Source: Epiperipatus broadwayi | Taxonomy: Eukaryota; Onychophora; Udeonychophora; Euonychophora; Peripatidae | Length of the DNA: 64,000 bases | Direction of reading: 5' to 3' | Assembly: GCA_028023455.1 (NCBI GenBank) | Contig: JAQFVV010006427.1 | Location: 1,492,001 to 1,556,000, forward strand | Made by a program: the position numbers and the translations under genes | The notes under the pieces: generated by a model | What the model saw: the letters and a program-made list of their open reading frames with translations, nothing else | Database searches by the model: none | What the model was told of the DNA's origin: nothing | Shown: piece by piece, positions 1 to 13,400 of the stretch | Layout of the letters: every line of letters starts with the position of its first letter | How positions within the stretch are numbered: position 1 is the first letter of the stretch

Positions 1-2360
1 AAAGGTGCAAATGGATTCACTCGCAGCAAATAATTTTGTTGTCAGAATTATAGTCTAATCTTGGTATCAGATAAATAGGCCATATGTTATACATCAAAGC
101 TTACTCTGTATATTTTTCAAGAAGTGTTGCCACCAGACTTCATGCCAGTTGTTATTTTGACATGCTGAAGTAGAAGAGTGAGATTTACTGTTTCTTTTGC
201 CAGGGAGATGGTGATCTCTAATTCCATCCTACATGCCAACTAGCATTACACCATCATCATAGGAGTGAGAGATGTCATTGCCAATAGCACACCACAAGAA
301 CCTAACAGTTAACTCATACTGCCTATCCAGAGATCCAGGGTGCTACTACACCTGCTATCTGATATGCCTAAGGGATAAGCTGTGAGAAGCTAAGTAATTA
401 TCTAAATACTGCAGAGCTTTAAAATAGACTTCTAATCTTTGAACCTTAATCTATTTAAAGCTAGTTATAATTTAAAGATGAACATTCAAAATCTAAAATA
501 ATAATTAAAACTGTCATAAAACTTGCTTAAGACTCTCCTTGTTAGCTTCAATTTTACATATTCTAAAAGATAATCAGTGTAATCTTATGTGTATGTTAAT
601 CTATATTTGTACTGTGGTCATATCTATGATTTTATCTCTTAATTTCTTTAAATTTTATTTAGTATCTGTTATAATATGCCGAATATCTTGAAACAGTGAG
701 TCTGTGTTAAACCTGATAAACTTTCAGTGAAGATATGGTAATTAATATCTTCAGCTTGATATATATGTTAATAATACTTATTTAGTCACTAGCAAGCTGT
801 TTCAAAATCCTATTATGTTGGAATAATAACTGATTGCTACTCATTCATTATTATCATTTTGATTTAGTTTTATATTATATAAATATCTAATATGGTTTGC
901 ATGATCAGAGTTATAAATTATGACTTTAAATATCTATTTTATCAAAAGTAATAGACTAGCTTTAGAGATAGTACAAAGGTATATTTATTAATGTATTATT
1001 AATTACCTGTTAAATATACTTTCTCCTCCCTAGTAAAACTGATTAAAGATGCAGATTGAGGATGTTAAACTAGATTAATAATATAGTTTTAATCTGTTAA
1101 GATAGCATGATTATCATGCTTTTTGTTTTGGGTGCATTTAATGTAAATATACATATATGTATTTTACTCTAGACATTGCAGGTGTGTTCTTACAAAGTAT
1201 GCTTTGTACTTGATGTCTTTCTGCACCTTTTAATAGGCTCATGATTGAGGCCATCCCCATACATTTAGTTCAGGTAAGGCTATATTTTTATTAGAACTGA
1301 AGCACAAAGATCCAGACCTAGTTTTGTATTAAGTCTGTCCAAGTTCCTAAACTTGAAATGTTCATATCTTATTAGAAGCAAGCCATTCAGTTTTAGGATA
1401 ACATACATTTTGATGTGAAATCCCACTCGCACCATGAACTTATTTCTTAATATTTTAGTCTGTACCATAGCAAATATATGTTGATTTAAGTAACCAGTTC
1501 TTTCCTCCTGTGTTAAATAATTATTCAGCAATAGTCTGAAATTGAATCTTTGATTGGTAGTCTAAACCTGCATTTATATGGTCTTACCTTAAAATATCTT
1601 TATATAAATAGCAGCCATTTTAGCACTGTAATTAGCAAACTATCTTATGTTAGCAAATTCACTTGTAATTTAGAAAACAATGATATGATAGGATTTTGCC
1701 ATATTAACTGATATAGACATAATTCTTGACTGCACATGCCACACATCTATTTGTTATACCATGATGAGATATGCTGTAACTTAATTTAATTTCATCTCAC
1801 TGTGTAGCATCTGGCATTTGATCCTGTGTAATTCTTATTGTATAATTATTGTTTTCCTTTTATTTGTTATTTGACTTATTAATTTATTTAAATTTAACTC
1901 ATTTCCATATCATTCACTCAATCTCAACTCCAATTCCCATCCATTTATTATATTTGATATTTTTATATGCATTATAGTTTAATTATAGATTTAAGTATTA
2001 ATTTTATGTTATCACTTCATTTAACTCTCTAGTTAGTCCTTGCTTAGTTAATTTTTAGGTCTCATGTCTCTCCCTGTTCAGAGACAGGTCACAGATTAAA
2101 TTAAGACCCATATGTAACCTCAGAAATGTCATTCATAGGATGTTAAGCCACAGAGCACTGGTAACTAGATTGAAGCTTGGTCGGACCTAGGATCTAACCA
2201 TCCCATTTCAATCAGCTTTAGTGTATTTTATCTGGATTTTGGGTTTTGTTATATGAATATGCAAATCTGACCATTACAATACCAATCATTAATTGTTATG
2301 ATAATGCAATAGAAACATGCTTGAAAAAAAAATTTAAAATTGTTAAAAAGAAATATTATA
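1..2360. other. AT-rich stretch, no gene recognised
   Basis: I find no ORF with recognisable protein similarity and no clear repeat boundary. The first 420 bases and 2040-2220 are noticeably less AT-rich than their surroundings and could be old transposon or exon remnants, but nothing identifies them. Confidence 0.5.
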
Positions 2361-2935
2361 ATATTAAACCACTAAACATCACATGATGGCTATACAAGCT
2401 GTTTACACAGAGGCAATCCCTCCATACAGTAATAACACTCATTGATTACTCTGGCCTAGTGCTGCTATATGAAAAGTTTTGCTTCTGTGTAATCATGTGA
2501 TGTTTGATGGTTTAATACCAATTATGCCCAATAATATTATGGTGACTGTGGTTATTAAAAAACCTAAGTCACCATAAAAGTATGAATGCTAAACTGAGTT
2601 CAGATCTATACAACTATAAAAGCTTATAAATTTGAATTGAAAACATTATTGTGTTTCCATTTTGGACTCAAAGCTGTATAATTAGCTAATAAGGTAAAAG
2701 GTGACTGCTGGAGAGTTACATTAGATCCTAAGATCTAGGTGCAGTGCTCTCAGATCCAAAGCTCCTCACTGATAAAAGCCAGAAGCTAGAAACTAGTCTA
2801 AGGATATAAGATGAGTAGGCACTAAATAGGGATTTTATACACAAACTTTCATGTATCCATTGATTGCTTTGGCTTGTACTGAGTGGTGCTACTATATGGA
2901 GAGTTTTGTCTCTGTGTAAACATAATGATAATTGT
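2361..2935. repeat. Foldback repeat family A, copy 1
   Basis: The first 155 bases are palindromic: ATTAAACCACTAAACATCAC at the left is matched in reverse complement by the end near 2495-2515. A second unit follows (2520-2935) with the recurring words GGTTATTAAAAAACC, AGATCTAGGTGCAGTGCTCT and AGAAACTAGTCTAAGGATAT. The same words recur at 28578-29400 and, inverted, at 43980-44900. No coding capacity is visible. This is a non-autonomous foldback or MITE-like family of unknown class. Confidence 0.7.
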
Positions 2936-4189
2936 ATATTTATAATGGGAGATTGAATGTTGTGGTGGGACAGATAAAAATATTTAAAATGTTGAAGATT
3001 TTGGGTTGAATATAAAAAATAAAGTGAAAAATTAAGTTATTAGAGAGTAAATAATGTTGTAACAATTCTCATGTAGCTTAAAAATCACACATAAAATGTA
3101 AAAAAAGAATAATAAATATAAGAATTTACAGGTGGTAAGAATAAATTTCAATCAGATTTTGTTCCAATAGAACAAGTAGTACATCACAGTTTGGTAACAA
3201 CAGAACTGAAATTAATTTTTAAAAGGATAAAAATTGAAATAAGAAAGAAAGGAGCAATTGGTAAATTAAAATAAAAGATTTAAAAACGTTTCAGCTAAAA
3301 AAATAATTGTAGTTTAATGGATAAAATAAATTCAAATAATAGGTGTGAATGGATTTTTCAATGGAAATTTAATAAAGGTAGCATTAGATATGATGGATTG
3401 TAAAAAAAAAAATAAAGCCTTGCATTAATAATAATCTAAAAAATAAAATTATGGAAAAAAGATGAAAATATACATTCTATAAAAAGAAAATGTGTATAAA
3501 ACTATAATATTGAATTAATGCATAAAAAATATAAAACAAAAGAAGTCACATAGAAAAAAAATGTAGGAAAATAGAAAAATAACAAAGAAATGAAAGCATT
3601 GATTTAATTTTTAGTTAAATAAACAGTTTAGATCTGAAAAGCAGAGTGTCTGAAATAAAATAATAATTGAAGATAGAAATGTGAAATAAAAAATGGAAAG
3701 AATATTCAGTTATTTATACAATAAAAAGTGAAAGAGACAAGTCATAGAGATATGATTGAGATATGAAGAATAAAGTTGCAAAAGCATTAAAACTAGAAAA
3801 ACTCAGGAAATTAATGAAATTCTTGGTAAATTATTGCATTTTATGAGAGGAAAGATTGAAAGAACTGTCTTGAGTGTGTAATGTGATTTTTATTAAAGAA
3901 AATAATGAATAGATTTTCTTTTAGCATTTATATGCCTTGTTATAAAAAAATATGTAACTTAATGAAATGTAAGAATTTTAGAACAACTAATTTTGTCTCC
4001 CATTCAAATAACATAATGTAAATCTTAAATATTTTGAAATTCATGTAGATTATATAAATTCATATCTGAAGAATGGTCTGCATTTAGAAATAGCAGAGAG
4101 ATGAGATAAATATAGAGAAAAGAAAAAAAATTAACATTTATTTTATTTATCTTGATAATAGATAGTTTGACTTACTTCATAGATATAGC
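2936..4189. other. Strand-asymmetric A-rich stretch, no gene recognised
   Basis: The plus strand is strongly A-rich with very few C. All frames are closed by stops. It may be a thoroughly decayed LINE, since A-rich sense strands are typical of these, but I could not place any protein motif in it. Confidence 0.4.
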
Positions 4190-4510
4190 AATTCTCCTGT
4201 ATCCATAATATTTGGTTCCAAGGATTATTATGGATACTGAAATTTACAAGAAGTAATGAATTATTCATGTTAGATTATGTGTACATATAGATAAGTATGT
4301 ATTCAAATTATATGAACATGTTTAAGATTGTCTAATGCACATATATAAGGGTATACATACAAATTGAATATGCACTATTCAATAAAAATATTGATATGTA
4401 GGATGTGAAAAACATTATTTTTTTATTTACTATTTTTTTGAATTGCAGATAACTGACTAGAGATGTGGACATGCCAGATAAGGACAAACTAACATACCTA
4501 AAATTAAAAG
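4190..4510 (+). mobile_element. Tigger-like (Tc1/mariner) non-autonomous element, partial
   Basis: The words GTATCCATAATATTTGGTTC and TTATGGATACTGAAATTTAC, 18 bases apart, resemble the terminal region of Tigger/pogo elements (a pattern like gtatccgcgg..ttggttcc..ggataccgaaatccgc). The interior holds GCACATATATAAGGGTATAC, also Tigger-MITE-like. The far terminus is not resolved, and the element abuts the TGTAACG element at 4554. The family assignment rests on remembered consensus shape and is tentative. Confidence 0.35.
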
Positions 4511-4553
4511 TATTTATTGGCAAACTTATACATAAATAAGAATATATATATAT

Positions 4554-6832
4554 TGTAACGAGCACATACGACGTTACATTATTATTTTTTTTATTATTAA
4601 ACATTAAAATAAAAAGTTCGCATTTAAATTTTTTTTTTTAAGATAGAAAAATTGAAAATAAATTCTACCTTAAACTCGTATATATATAAATCGCACAGAG
4701 AAGAAAAATTATTAAAATAAAACTTTATTAAAGAAAAAGTATTTTAAAACTAAATTTTAAAAAGATTTGGAGATAAAATTATATCTTTAAATTTATCTTT
4801 AAATATATCTTTGGATTTGGAAAACAGATTAATTAATGTTATGGAAATGATTATTTTAATTAGTCCAAGTGAATAAGCCCTTGGGCATTTAAATGTATAA
4901 ACAACGGTCAGATAGGAAAACAATAGAAACTTTTATCAAATAAAAAGAAATCCCTATGGAATTGGACCTCAGCGAAAAGACCACCATCATCGATGACGTA
5001 ATGTTGAGTCAATCCTTAACATTAATATAAAAGGAAAAGTTGGAAATTATTAGGGATTATTAAGAGAGGACTGAGATGTGTTAAGTCGGAGAGTTGGAGG
5101 TGAAGGGATTGAAAGACGCACTTTCAATTCCTTCAGTTGTTATAAAAATGGAAAAATGAAACATCGCTTTTCTTATACTGAGGACAACATGATCGTCAGG
5201 GGATTTAATGTGGATTTTCCAAATGGCATGCAATGAATAAAGAGGAATGTTGAAAAAAAATCATAAGAACTTTAAAAACATTTTGAAACACTAAGAACTT
5301 TAAAATATAAACTTTCTTAGTCTTTAATTTATTAAGAAATAGAATCCTATCTGACCAATGTTATTTATTAATTAGTTATAATTTTATTTAATGTATTTCT
5401 TTTGTAAAATCATTTCCATTTATTTATTTGTTTGTTCTTTAAGTTTTATTATGATTTCTGTTTTTCATTAAACTAGTTATATAAATATTAAACTTAAGTC
5501 GGGCGTGAATGGCTATATAGATTTGTAAAGTTATATTAGGGGAGGGTAATCTTAGGTTATTTGTTTTGTAGTTAAATTGGGTCAATGGATTGGATATATT
5601 GGTGTAGTTAGTAGATGTAATGCAAGATTCGCTACAGGCAGAATCGTTTGTATATGCCGCACTCACCCGTTTGCCTATGGAAGGAATTATAAGTCGGAGA
5701 CTGCAGTTTCTTTCTATGGAGTTTTTTTTATTGCTCTTCTTGTCAGATAGATGTATGTATTCCTATCTGCCAAGAGGCAATTTCTTCTCTTAACTTTTTG
5801 TGCTGCCGTATTTTGTATTACATTGAATACATCGATATATCAGATGAATTGGCGTTAGTTCGACTGCGAACTTTTGGCCTAAGGTTAAATAAGGATAGAA
5901 TATTTTCTTTTTTTTTCATACGTCATAGCATCGGCCGGGACGTGAACCTACAACCATCTGCAACCAACTACTTGCTTGCAAGGCAGCTGCAATAACATCT
6001 CAGCTAACAACGCTTGACTAGAATATTTTTTTTCAAATGCAAATCTATATAGTTTATTCATACTCGACACTAAATAAAAATGCATTAAATTTAAGTTGTT
6101 TATAGATGCTTGCATGGATTGATTATTGGTTAATTATGTTTTGGGTTTTCGTGGATGATCAAAATATATAGAGATTCGGTAAATACTGATACCTTACGGT
6201 GAGTATCTAAGATGTATTTATTCGGTTGTCTTTTAAGTTATTGGTGTTAATGCGGTGTCTTATGATGAACACCATTGGGTTTCTTGTATTCCCTATGCAA
6301 TTGAAGGCATCAATGATTTTGTATTTTGATCGTTTGTGTTTGCTTTGAAATGTTTTTAACCGTGTAATCTATGTAACTGATCTATACTCAACATTATAAA
6401 ACAAACTTTCATAAATCCATCTGTGCGAACTTAATTAAAATGTAAACTTATAATATTATAAAAATTAAAATGTAAATTTAAATTATAAAATCAAATTAAA
6501 ATCTAAAATAAACATACTAAAGTAATAATGTTAAATTTTATATAGATATATGTGCATAAATAAATTTTTGTATGTTAATTACTGGCAGTGGCTTATTTTA
6601 TTTATTTTTTAATATTGAAATATAATTAGATAAGATATTATATTACTAAATCTCTGCTACTCCCTGAGCTAGTGACTTGGGCTAACGACCGGAATCAAAA
6701 TTTAAAAAAAAAAAAAAAAAATTTTTTTTTTACTTACGTATCTGTCTACTTTATAAATTTTTCTAGGTTCAAATGCCTAGATGGCGCCCTGTAGTTCAGA
6801 TCATGTTAAGTGTTATTCTCCGGATCGTTACA
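4554..6832. mobile_element. TGTAACG...CGTTACA element, possible solo LTR
   Basis: A 2279-base block begins TGTAACGA and ends TCGTTACA, typical of gypsy-type LTR termini and also an 8-bp inverted repeat. It is flanked by ATAT on both sides, but inside an (AT)n tract, so the target duplication is not decisive. It lacks any reverse transcriptase or gag. A TATAAAA word lies at 5028, and the interior is less AT-rich than the surroundings. A SINE (5917-6018) is inserted into it. The alternatives are a solo LTR of unusual length or a non-autonomous element with short terminal inverted repeats that targets AT microsatellites. Confidence 0.5.
5917..6018 (-). mobile_element. tRNA-like SINE, copy 1 (long subfamily)
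   Basis: Read on the minus strand it starts GTCAAGCGTTGTTAGCTGAG, carries CTTGCAA as an anticodon-loop-like heptamer and a B-box-like GGTTCACGTCC, and ends CCCGGCCGATGCTATGAC. GCGTTG near the start pairs with CGATGC near the end, as a tRNA acceptor stem does, and GTCAA extends the pairing. A T-run (poly-A on the minus strand) lies at 5907-5916. Perfect 11-bp target duplications TAGAATATTTT flank it at 5896-5906 and 6019-6029. Retroposition is therefore well supported. Confidence 0.85.
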
Positions 6833-6939
6833 ATATATATATATAGGAATCATTTTCTTATAAAAAAGAGATATATAGGAAGAGATGTCCATATAGATAT
6901 TATCTATCGTTTATTTTCTTAACATGTATTAAATTAATA

Positions 6940-7420
6940 TTGTCTTGATATAGATGAAATTAGCATTGGTGATATGAGAATTAATTGCTTCACATTTCCT
7001 GATAATATGACTGTTTGTAAATAATGAAGCTGAACTGGGTAAAATATTATGAAGGATTGACAAAGCTTATAAATATTTTGGGATGACAATAAATGCTAAC
7101 AAACTAAAGTAATAAAACTAAGTAGAGAGAAAATGGAATAAGCATAATGGTTGGATAAAAAATTATGCAGAGTTTTAGTACTTTTAAATATTTAGAAACT
7201 ATCCACATATTAATCAAAGTATTAATAAAGAAATGTTGAGTGCAAATGGTAATGACTAAATTAAACCTTTAAAAGGGTAGCAGATTATTCAGTGACTTGT
7301 GGATAACTTACTTCCCTTCATACTTATATAGGCATGTTGTTGTAAATTTATATGCCTTTATTTTAATAATCATATAAAAGCAGCTATTTTAAAAATAGAG
7401 GGCTAAAAAGCCAAAGAAAC
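6940..7420 (+). pseudogene. Non-LTR retrotransposon RT fragment (decayed)
   Basis: With frame changes the plus strand reads as the end of a LINE reverse transcriptase palm and thumb. A degraded ADDM..-like site near 6990-7030 is followed by a segment resembling A-Y-K-Y-F-G-M-T-I-N and N-K-x-K-V-I-K-L-S-R-E-K (about 7060-7130), then F-K-Y-L near 7185. In jockey/RTE-type elements the F/Y-A-D-D box is followed by a similar K-T-K-V-M and F-K-Y-L-G order. Many stops and frameshifts make it non-functional. Both ends are undefined. Confidence 0.5.
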
Positions 7421-8469
7421 ATTTGCCTCTTGAAGGCAATAATCTTTCATAGAATAAAGAAAGCTTAAAATTAATTTCATCAAAATGTCTAAAGGAAATT
7501 CTGGTAAACTTTAACAGTTAAAATCTAAATACTGCAAGAAGGAGAAATACAAAAAACCACATCTAATAAGTAACTTATTGTTTTCTCAGAAAAATTTGCA
7601 TCATTCTAAAATTCTTTAGAAAAGTATGAGAGAATTACTTTAAACAGAAAACTATAGTCTATTTAAAGAATTTTAAATTTTCTTATTTCTTTTACAATTT
7701 TATGTTATTGAAACATATAATATACAATCTTTACAGAGTATTGTTAGGAATCAATCTCAGAAAACATATATTATTAGTGGAAATGTTTGTTTTAAAGAAA
7801 GGTTGTTTGTTCTAGAATTTTCTTTTAAACATTAATTTTTAGGATTATTTATCTATCTAATAAATTGTTTTATTTATCTTAAAATACTTTCTGGCCTTCA
7901 TGGCAATAAATGTTCTTAATTATTTAATGTTTTATTGTCATTTAGTAGAGAAAAACTCCTGACTGATATATTTGTATATAAATTCATTGTTGTCTAAAGC
8001 CACTTATTTGCGGAATAATATATACCCTAACCCACTGTCTTTTTTTTCAGTTGGCTGGTAGTTCTTAACTATATATTTTTTAAAAAACTGGATGAAAGTG
8101 TGTGATGTTGATATTTTCTGGAGATATTTATAATTAGACAGACAAAAATAAATTATGGTTTTATTTCTGCAAAGTCATCAGCCAAAGCAACATTTAATGG
8201 CCAAAGAAGGAATATCTTAAGAATATCCAGAGTGTGAATCCAGGATTTTATTCAATAATAAGCATTTATTTAGCTAATTAAACTGAATATTACTTTCAAA
8301 TGAAGAAAGATTACATAAATTCGAAGAACTATCAAATATTAAGTGAAATATTATACAACTTTGTGAAGTTAGATGAAAAGATGAGAAGCAATTGATTTGA
8401 AAAGTTTACATGTACTTTAATATAAAAGTACAAATATTAGAAATACAATAGAATGGAATTTATTATAGA

Positions 8470-8830
8470 TAAAAACAAAAGAACATTATAAAAATTTATG
8501 TCCAACAAATTGTTATGATAAAAAATTTACAGAAATTTTATATAGATTTACAAAATGCTTTTGATCATACTAAACAATATTTTAAAATTGTCACAGGAGA
8601 CTTTAATCCTAGATTGCTAAATAATTAAAAGATAAAAGTATTGTAGATAAATTTAGCTATTATCACAGAAATGAGAAAGGTTTCTAAACTTATGAAATTT
8701 GATGAAGAAGAATTGTATATTGGGAATTTTTCTTTGTGAAAAATGCTAAATAAAAATAAACGTAAAAACATCTAAATAAAAATGTTCATTGATTAGTGAA
8801 ATGTAAGATATATGTCAGTTAAGAAGATAA
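8470..8830 (+). pseudogene. LINE apurinic-type endonuclease fragment (decayed)
   Basis: The plus strand encodes V-T-G-D-F-N-P-R-L near 8594-8620, the catalytic G-D-F-N motif of the exonuclease-endonuclease-phosphatase fold in LINE ORF2. It is followed by words resembling R-N-E-R-G, L-M-K-F-x-E-E and Y-I-x-N-F (about 8670-8740), the usual order after that motif. Frameshifts and stops are frequent. Being downstream of the RT fragment at 6940 it must come from a separate insertion, because the endonuclease lies before the RT in an intact element. Confidence 0.5.
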
Positions 8831-9889
8831 AAATAAATGTTAATATTAGTTAGATAAGAATTTAAAACACATTTATAAAAAACATTTTATAATAATAATT
8901 TATAAGAATAATTAACAAAAACGTTAATAATAAATATTAAATTTAAATTTAAAAGTTATAAAATCAATGTTTTTACATTAATATTTAGATAATTATTTAT
9001 AAAAATGTAATAAGTAAATTTAAAAAAAGTTAATATAAGTTTATAATATGTATATATATTTTTCTAATTTCAATAATATTAATTAATATAAAAAATAATG
9101 AATTATTTAAAATGGTAAGGATATACTGTCTTTAACTTTATTATTATATAACTGTAATATAGTCTTTGAGAATATATATATATATTGAATTTGATATTTT
9201 CATGAACTTTTAAATTTATAAAAAAAAATAAAGATAGGAAGATTATATCCATATAAACAGAAACAACTTTAAACTTTTCATTGTCCAGGAAATAATTCAG
9301 TTTTTCTCTGTTAACCTACACAATAGCTCCTTTATGATGAATTATACTTCATTAAAACCCATAATAAAAAAATGTATATATATATAATGTACTGCTATTT
9401 AAGCATTACAATTTTATAATAAAATGTTGATTAAAATTGTATAGAAAAATAGGTAAGAGAAAAATAATAATGATTATAAAGTCTGAAGTCAATATTAAAA
9501 GTTTTAAAAAAAGATTTGTTTATATTGTTGTAAAACCAGAGGGAAATGAAGAAAAAAAGAAAGCTGCATCATTGCTCTTAGAAGTTTGCCAAGTTTAGAA
9601 AAAAAGAGAAAAATATGAAAGCAATTAAAAGGGGGAAGGAAAGATATAATTAGGTAAAGTTTAAAATTAAAAAATATTTTACATGAAAATTAAAATGCTC
9701 TCTTTTCATTTGTTTAAAAGAAATGAAAATATACATGTCAAAGTTAATTATGTACAAAGGTCAGAATATATGTGTGTAAATAAGAATTGATTTTAAAAAT
9801 ACATTAAAATGCATATATGTGTGTGTATATAAAAAGTTAAATTAAATAAATGAAAAATAAAGTTTGTAGTATAAAAGTTAAGTCAAAAT
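8831..9889. other. Very AT-rich stretch, no gene recognised
   Basis: Dense ATTTAAATT and (TA)n words, short TA runs near 9172-9186 and 9374-9386, and no open frame of interest. Confidence 0.5.
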
Positions 9890-10200
9890 CAAAGATTGCT
9901 CAACTGATAAACCAAGATGGAAAGTGAATAATTAATTAGCAATGGCTACAAATAAACAATAGGAATAATTAAAATGTTAAATCTTATTCACAGTCAGATT
10001 AATCAAAGAAGGAATGTGAACAAATAAACAATGGGAATTTAATTAATAAATTTAATTAATTTAAATGTTAATCAAGCTGATTTGTAAGTATAAAAACAAT
10101 AGGAGAGCCACATATAAATAGGCCTTAAAAAAACTCATCTTCATCAGATCTCTTTTAGCAGTGTTATTCCAGTTTGTGCAAATAAAACTTATTTTTGTGA
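9890..10200 (+). promoter_or_regulatory. Promoter-like or LTR-like block (speculative)
   Basis: Two imperfect copies of AAATAAACAATRGGAAT (about 9949 and 10021), each followed by an AATGTTAA word, stand about 70 bases apart. Next come TATAAATAGGCC (about 10114) and AATAAAACTTATTTT (about 10181). Repeats, TATA box and polyadenylation signal in this order are what an LTR promoter shows. I could not find paired LTRs or pol, so this may be chance in AT-rich DNA or a host promoter. Confidence 0.25.
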
Positions 10201-10408
10201 ATTCCAAGTAAACCATGTGTTGCTAATCAGAAGTCAAAGTATGCCACTGTACTCCAATCTCTGACTGCCCTAGAATATCTGAAGATCTCTAATTAGCTAT
10301 GATAAATATCTGACAACCTAAGCCATTCGTCCGTTTGTCTGCTGGACTGAAATACAGCAAGGAACCACATTTATCAACAATTTAAATTCCAACCAGTTGA
10401 TACAATAT

Positions 10409-10468
10409 GCATCACAAGGAGAAAGAAGCAGCCATCTATCCAGAGGAACACATATCTGAAAAACTTAT
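10409..10468 (+). other. Possible short first coding exon (speculative)
   Basis: An ATG at 10409 opens a frame with mixed codon content (reading M-H-H-K-E-K-E-A-A-I-Y-P-E-E-H) that meets a GGTAATAT donor-like site near 10469, about 290 bases after a TATAAATA word. The surrounding 10250-10460 is less AT-rich than its neighbours. No homology is recognised, and without a second exon this stays a weak candidate. Confidence 0.15.
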
Positions 10469-10469
10469 A

Positions 10470-13400
10470 GGTAATATTATTTATTCTTTATTTTCATTCC
10501 TATTATGTCAGTAAGTTATTATTGTAGCCATTGCAATCTTTGAGATATTCAGAGTCAACAGAAATGAACTCTATAACTTGCATAAAAGAACTATTTATGT
10601 GCAGGTTAATGTGATAAATAAATATTTGTAGAACTACCCCAATAATACAAACAAATAGTTTATGGTAAAATGTGTGTGTCATAAGTAATATTTTTGATGC
10701 TTCATGTTTATTTGTAATGTGTGTCTGATATATGATCTATAATCATTATTTTATTCAGGGAACAAATAAATTATTCACTAATCAATTTAAAGAATTTAAA
10801 ATAAATTATTTTGGGAATTAGTATTTGTCGGTCAATTCTTTTACTAATACCACTAATTAAAGCAGTTTAATATATTATTTTTTTTGATTGAGCTAGTTGT
10901 GATATTCAGGTGCTGAACTAATTGTTGTCATCCAGAACATGTTAGTTACTTCTTGTAATTAACTGGTGCCTGAAGTTTAGTTCAAAACAAATAAAGTACT
11001 TTGAGTGACAGGGTTTGAATTCAGCAGTGGGAGAAATTCTGTAGCTTGGAAATATGGCTGTAGATTATACCTTGTATAATCTTGGTCTAGCTATAGATAC
11101 CCTGGTATTATGATTCTCTGCCTGAGGGGCCAATGATGCAAATACTAAATTGCAGCAGGAGTAGATTGAATTTACAATAAATAACTTTATCATATTTTTA
11201 TATATAAAAAAAGTCAACATTTTCATAATTCTATTTTATTAACAAGTAAACATATTTATTCTATAGGTTCAATATATATTGTAACAATATATTTGGCTCT
11301 GTATGCTAAATATATTCTATAATGTGTTAAACATTTTTTTAGATTATAATAAATTTCTTTATTATTATTAAACTAAAAAGAATTAAGCTAAATGTTTTTA
11401 TATTATTTATTAGCATAATTTACTTGGTCTATTTAACCTCTTAATTACCAAAAAAATATTTTGATTATTTAATATTTGCTTAAAAGATTAAAAATAATGG
11501 GTTGAATCTAAAAAAAAGAGTTAACTTAAAACTTGCTATGTTTCAAGTAAATGCAATGAACAAAATTATTTTATGATGTATAAATAAAAAATGGTTATTT
11601 TATTTAGTTAGGATCTTTGTTTTAAAATAAATGGTTCTAAAATAATAATGTATAAAATGTTAGTCTATGTAAGAGTGTTTAAAATCAGAATCTAAGATAT
11701 TAAGTTTAAACCTGAATAATTGGGATAAATTTCATTTCAAATAAGTTTCAACTTGAATAAATGTTAGTAACTAATTTAGCTTTATTGTTTTAAAATCTTG
11801 GTTATATTTAGTGTGCACATGTGTGTATAAATATTTAGGCATACATGTGCAAATATTGGAAAGTTTAAAAGATTACTATAAGTAAATAATTTTTCTCAGA
11901 GTCAAATATAATTTATTTGATAATTATTTAGAGTTAATAAAATTAATTATATGGTATGCTGAGGCTTTCTTAATTCAGTCAAAAGTTCATGGGCATATCA
12001 ATTAAAAAGTTAAAACTTACCCTAGTAATTTAAATATCCTGTCTTCCTATTTAAATGGGGTTATTGACCAATATCACATTACAAGAAATGCAGTAGAAAT
12101 CTTGATATGCATGTATATATAAAAGAAATTCACATATTATAAAACACACTTCATTTCATTTTAATTGATTGATTTTTATTTTAACTATTATTTGCACATT
12201 TTATTTTAAATCAGTCTAAAGTTTTAAATTTTTTGTCCCATTGTCTGAATAGAAAGTTTAAAAGTTATCAATTGCAGTACTATTCTATATGTTCAATCAA
12301 CTTATCAAACAGTAATCTTAATTTTTTAAGAAAGTCAATGAAAAACTGACTGCATATTAGGAAGCACATTGAAAACATATGTATTAGTTATATTCAAACT
12401 TTAGCTGTAACATTCATCTTTGACAAGTTAAATAATCCTCTAATTCATTATTAACACTAGTTTTAAATTACTAATAAAATATGTATTATATGTTAGATAA
12501 AACTAACCTGAAAGATGAGTAATTAATGAATAATCTATCAAAGACAATCACTTTTAATTTATTTTAGAGATACTTATAGAAGTTATTATCATTTGTGCCA
12601 AGTTAAAAGTATGATAAAGATGAATTACCATAAAAGAACTAAATGTATTGAGAATAGAAGGAATTTTAATGATTTGGAATCATATTATCAAAGTATCATG
12701 AAAAAAAATCACAAAAAATTCAATCTTTTATATATTTTTGAAAAAAAGACTTTATTCTACTATTTTTATATTAAGACAGATAAGATAATGTTGGATTAAT
12801 CTAATTATTTATTCCAAGTTCATCTGTCTATATTTAGAATATTTTTCTAAATTGCTTTATTGTTTTTCTGAAGTATATTATTTTACATTAAAAAAGGAAG
12901 AATATAAATTTAGATTGATGCCATACTTAATATTATAAAATATATAAACTTATATAAAATTTTGTAAATAATTTTTATTAATTAATATCCTCTTTCTGTT
13001 CATTTCTCTTCCAATTTGTTTTACAATTAGGAATGTTGTTATAGTGGAACATATATTATTTAGACTCTACTCTCAGCTCTTGTCAAATTTAAATTTGTTA
13101 AATTTGATATTGCAAACATTTTTTTATTAAAAGAATTCCTACTTAAAATCTTTGTATATGTATGCATTATCTGCCTCAATAAAAGACTATATTGTCATAT
13201 TTTAAAAAAAGATACAAAAAGGACTTGAATGAAAAGAGATAGTTTTCATTATAAATGGAAAAGAACTTTACTCTCTAATTTGAAGAATGGTAAAACAAAT
13301 AGTTTATATATTTTGAATTATTATTAATATTATTTAGTTATAATTTATGTACTATATTATTATGATTAATATTGTTTATGGTATTATAAATATGTTTATG

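Noticed and set aside
4332-4604. 90-codon minus-strand ORF spanning the Tigger-like end and the TGTAACG boundary
   Set aside because: It crosses a transposon junction, and its composition fits chance.
5798-5995. 65-codon plus-strand ORF at the SINE
   Set aside because: Its C-terminal third is antisense translation of the tRNA-like SINE, and the rest lies in the TGTAACG element without any protein motif.
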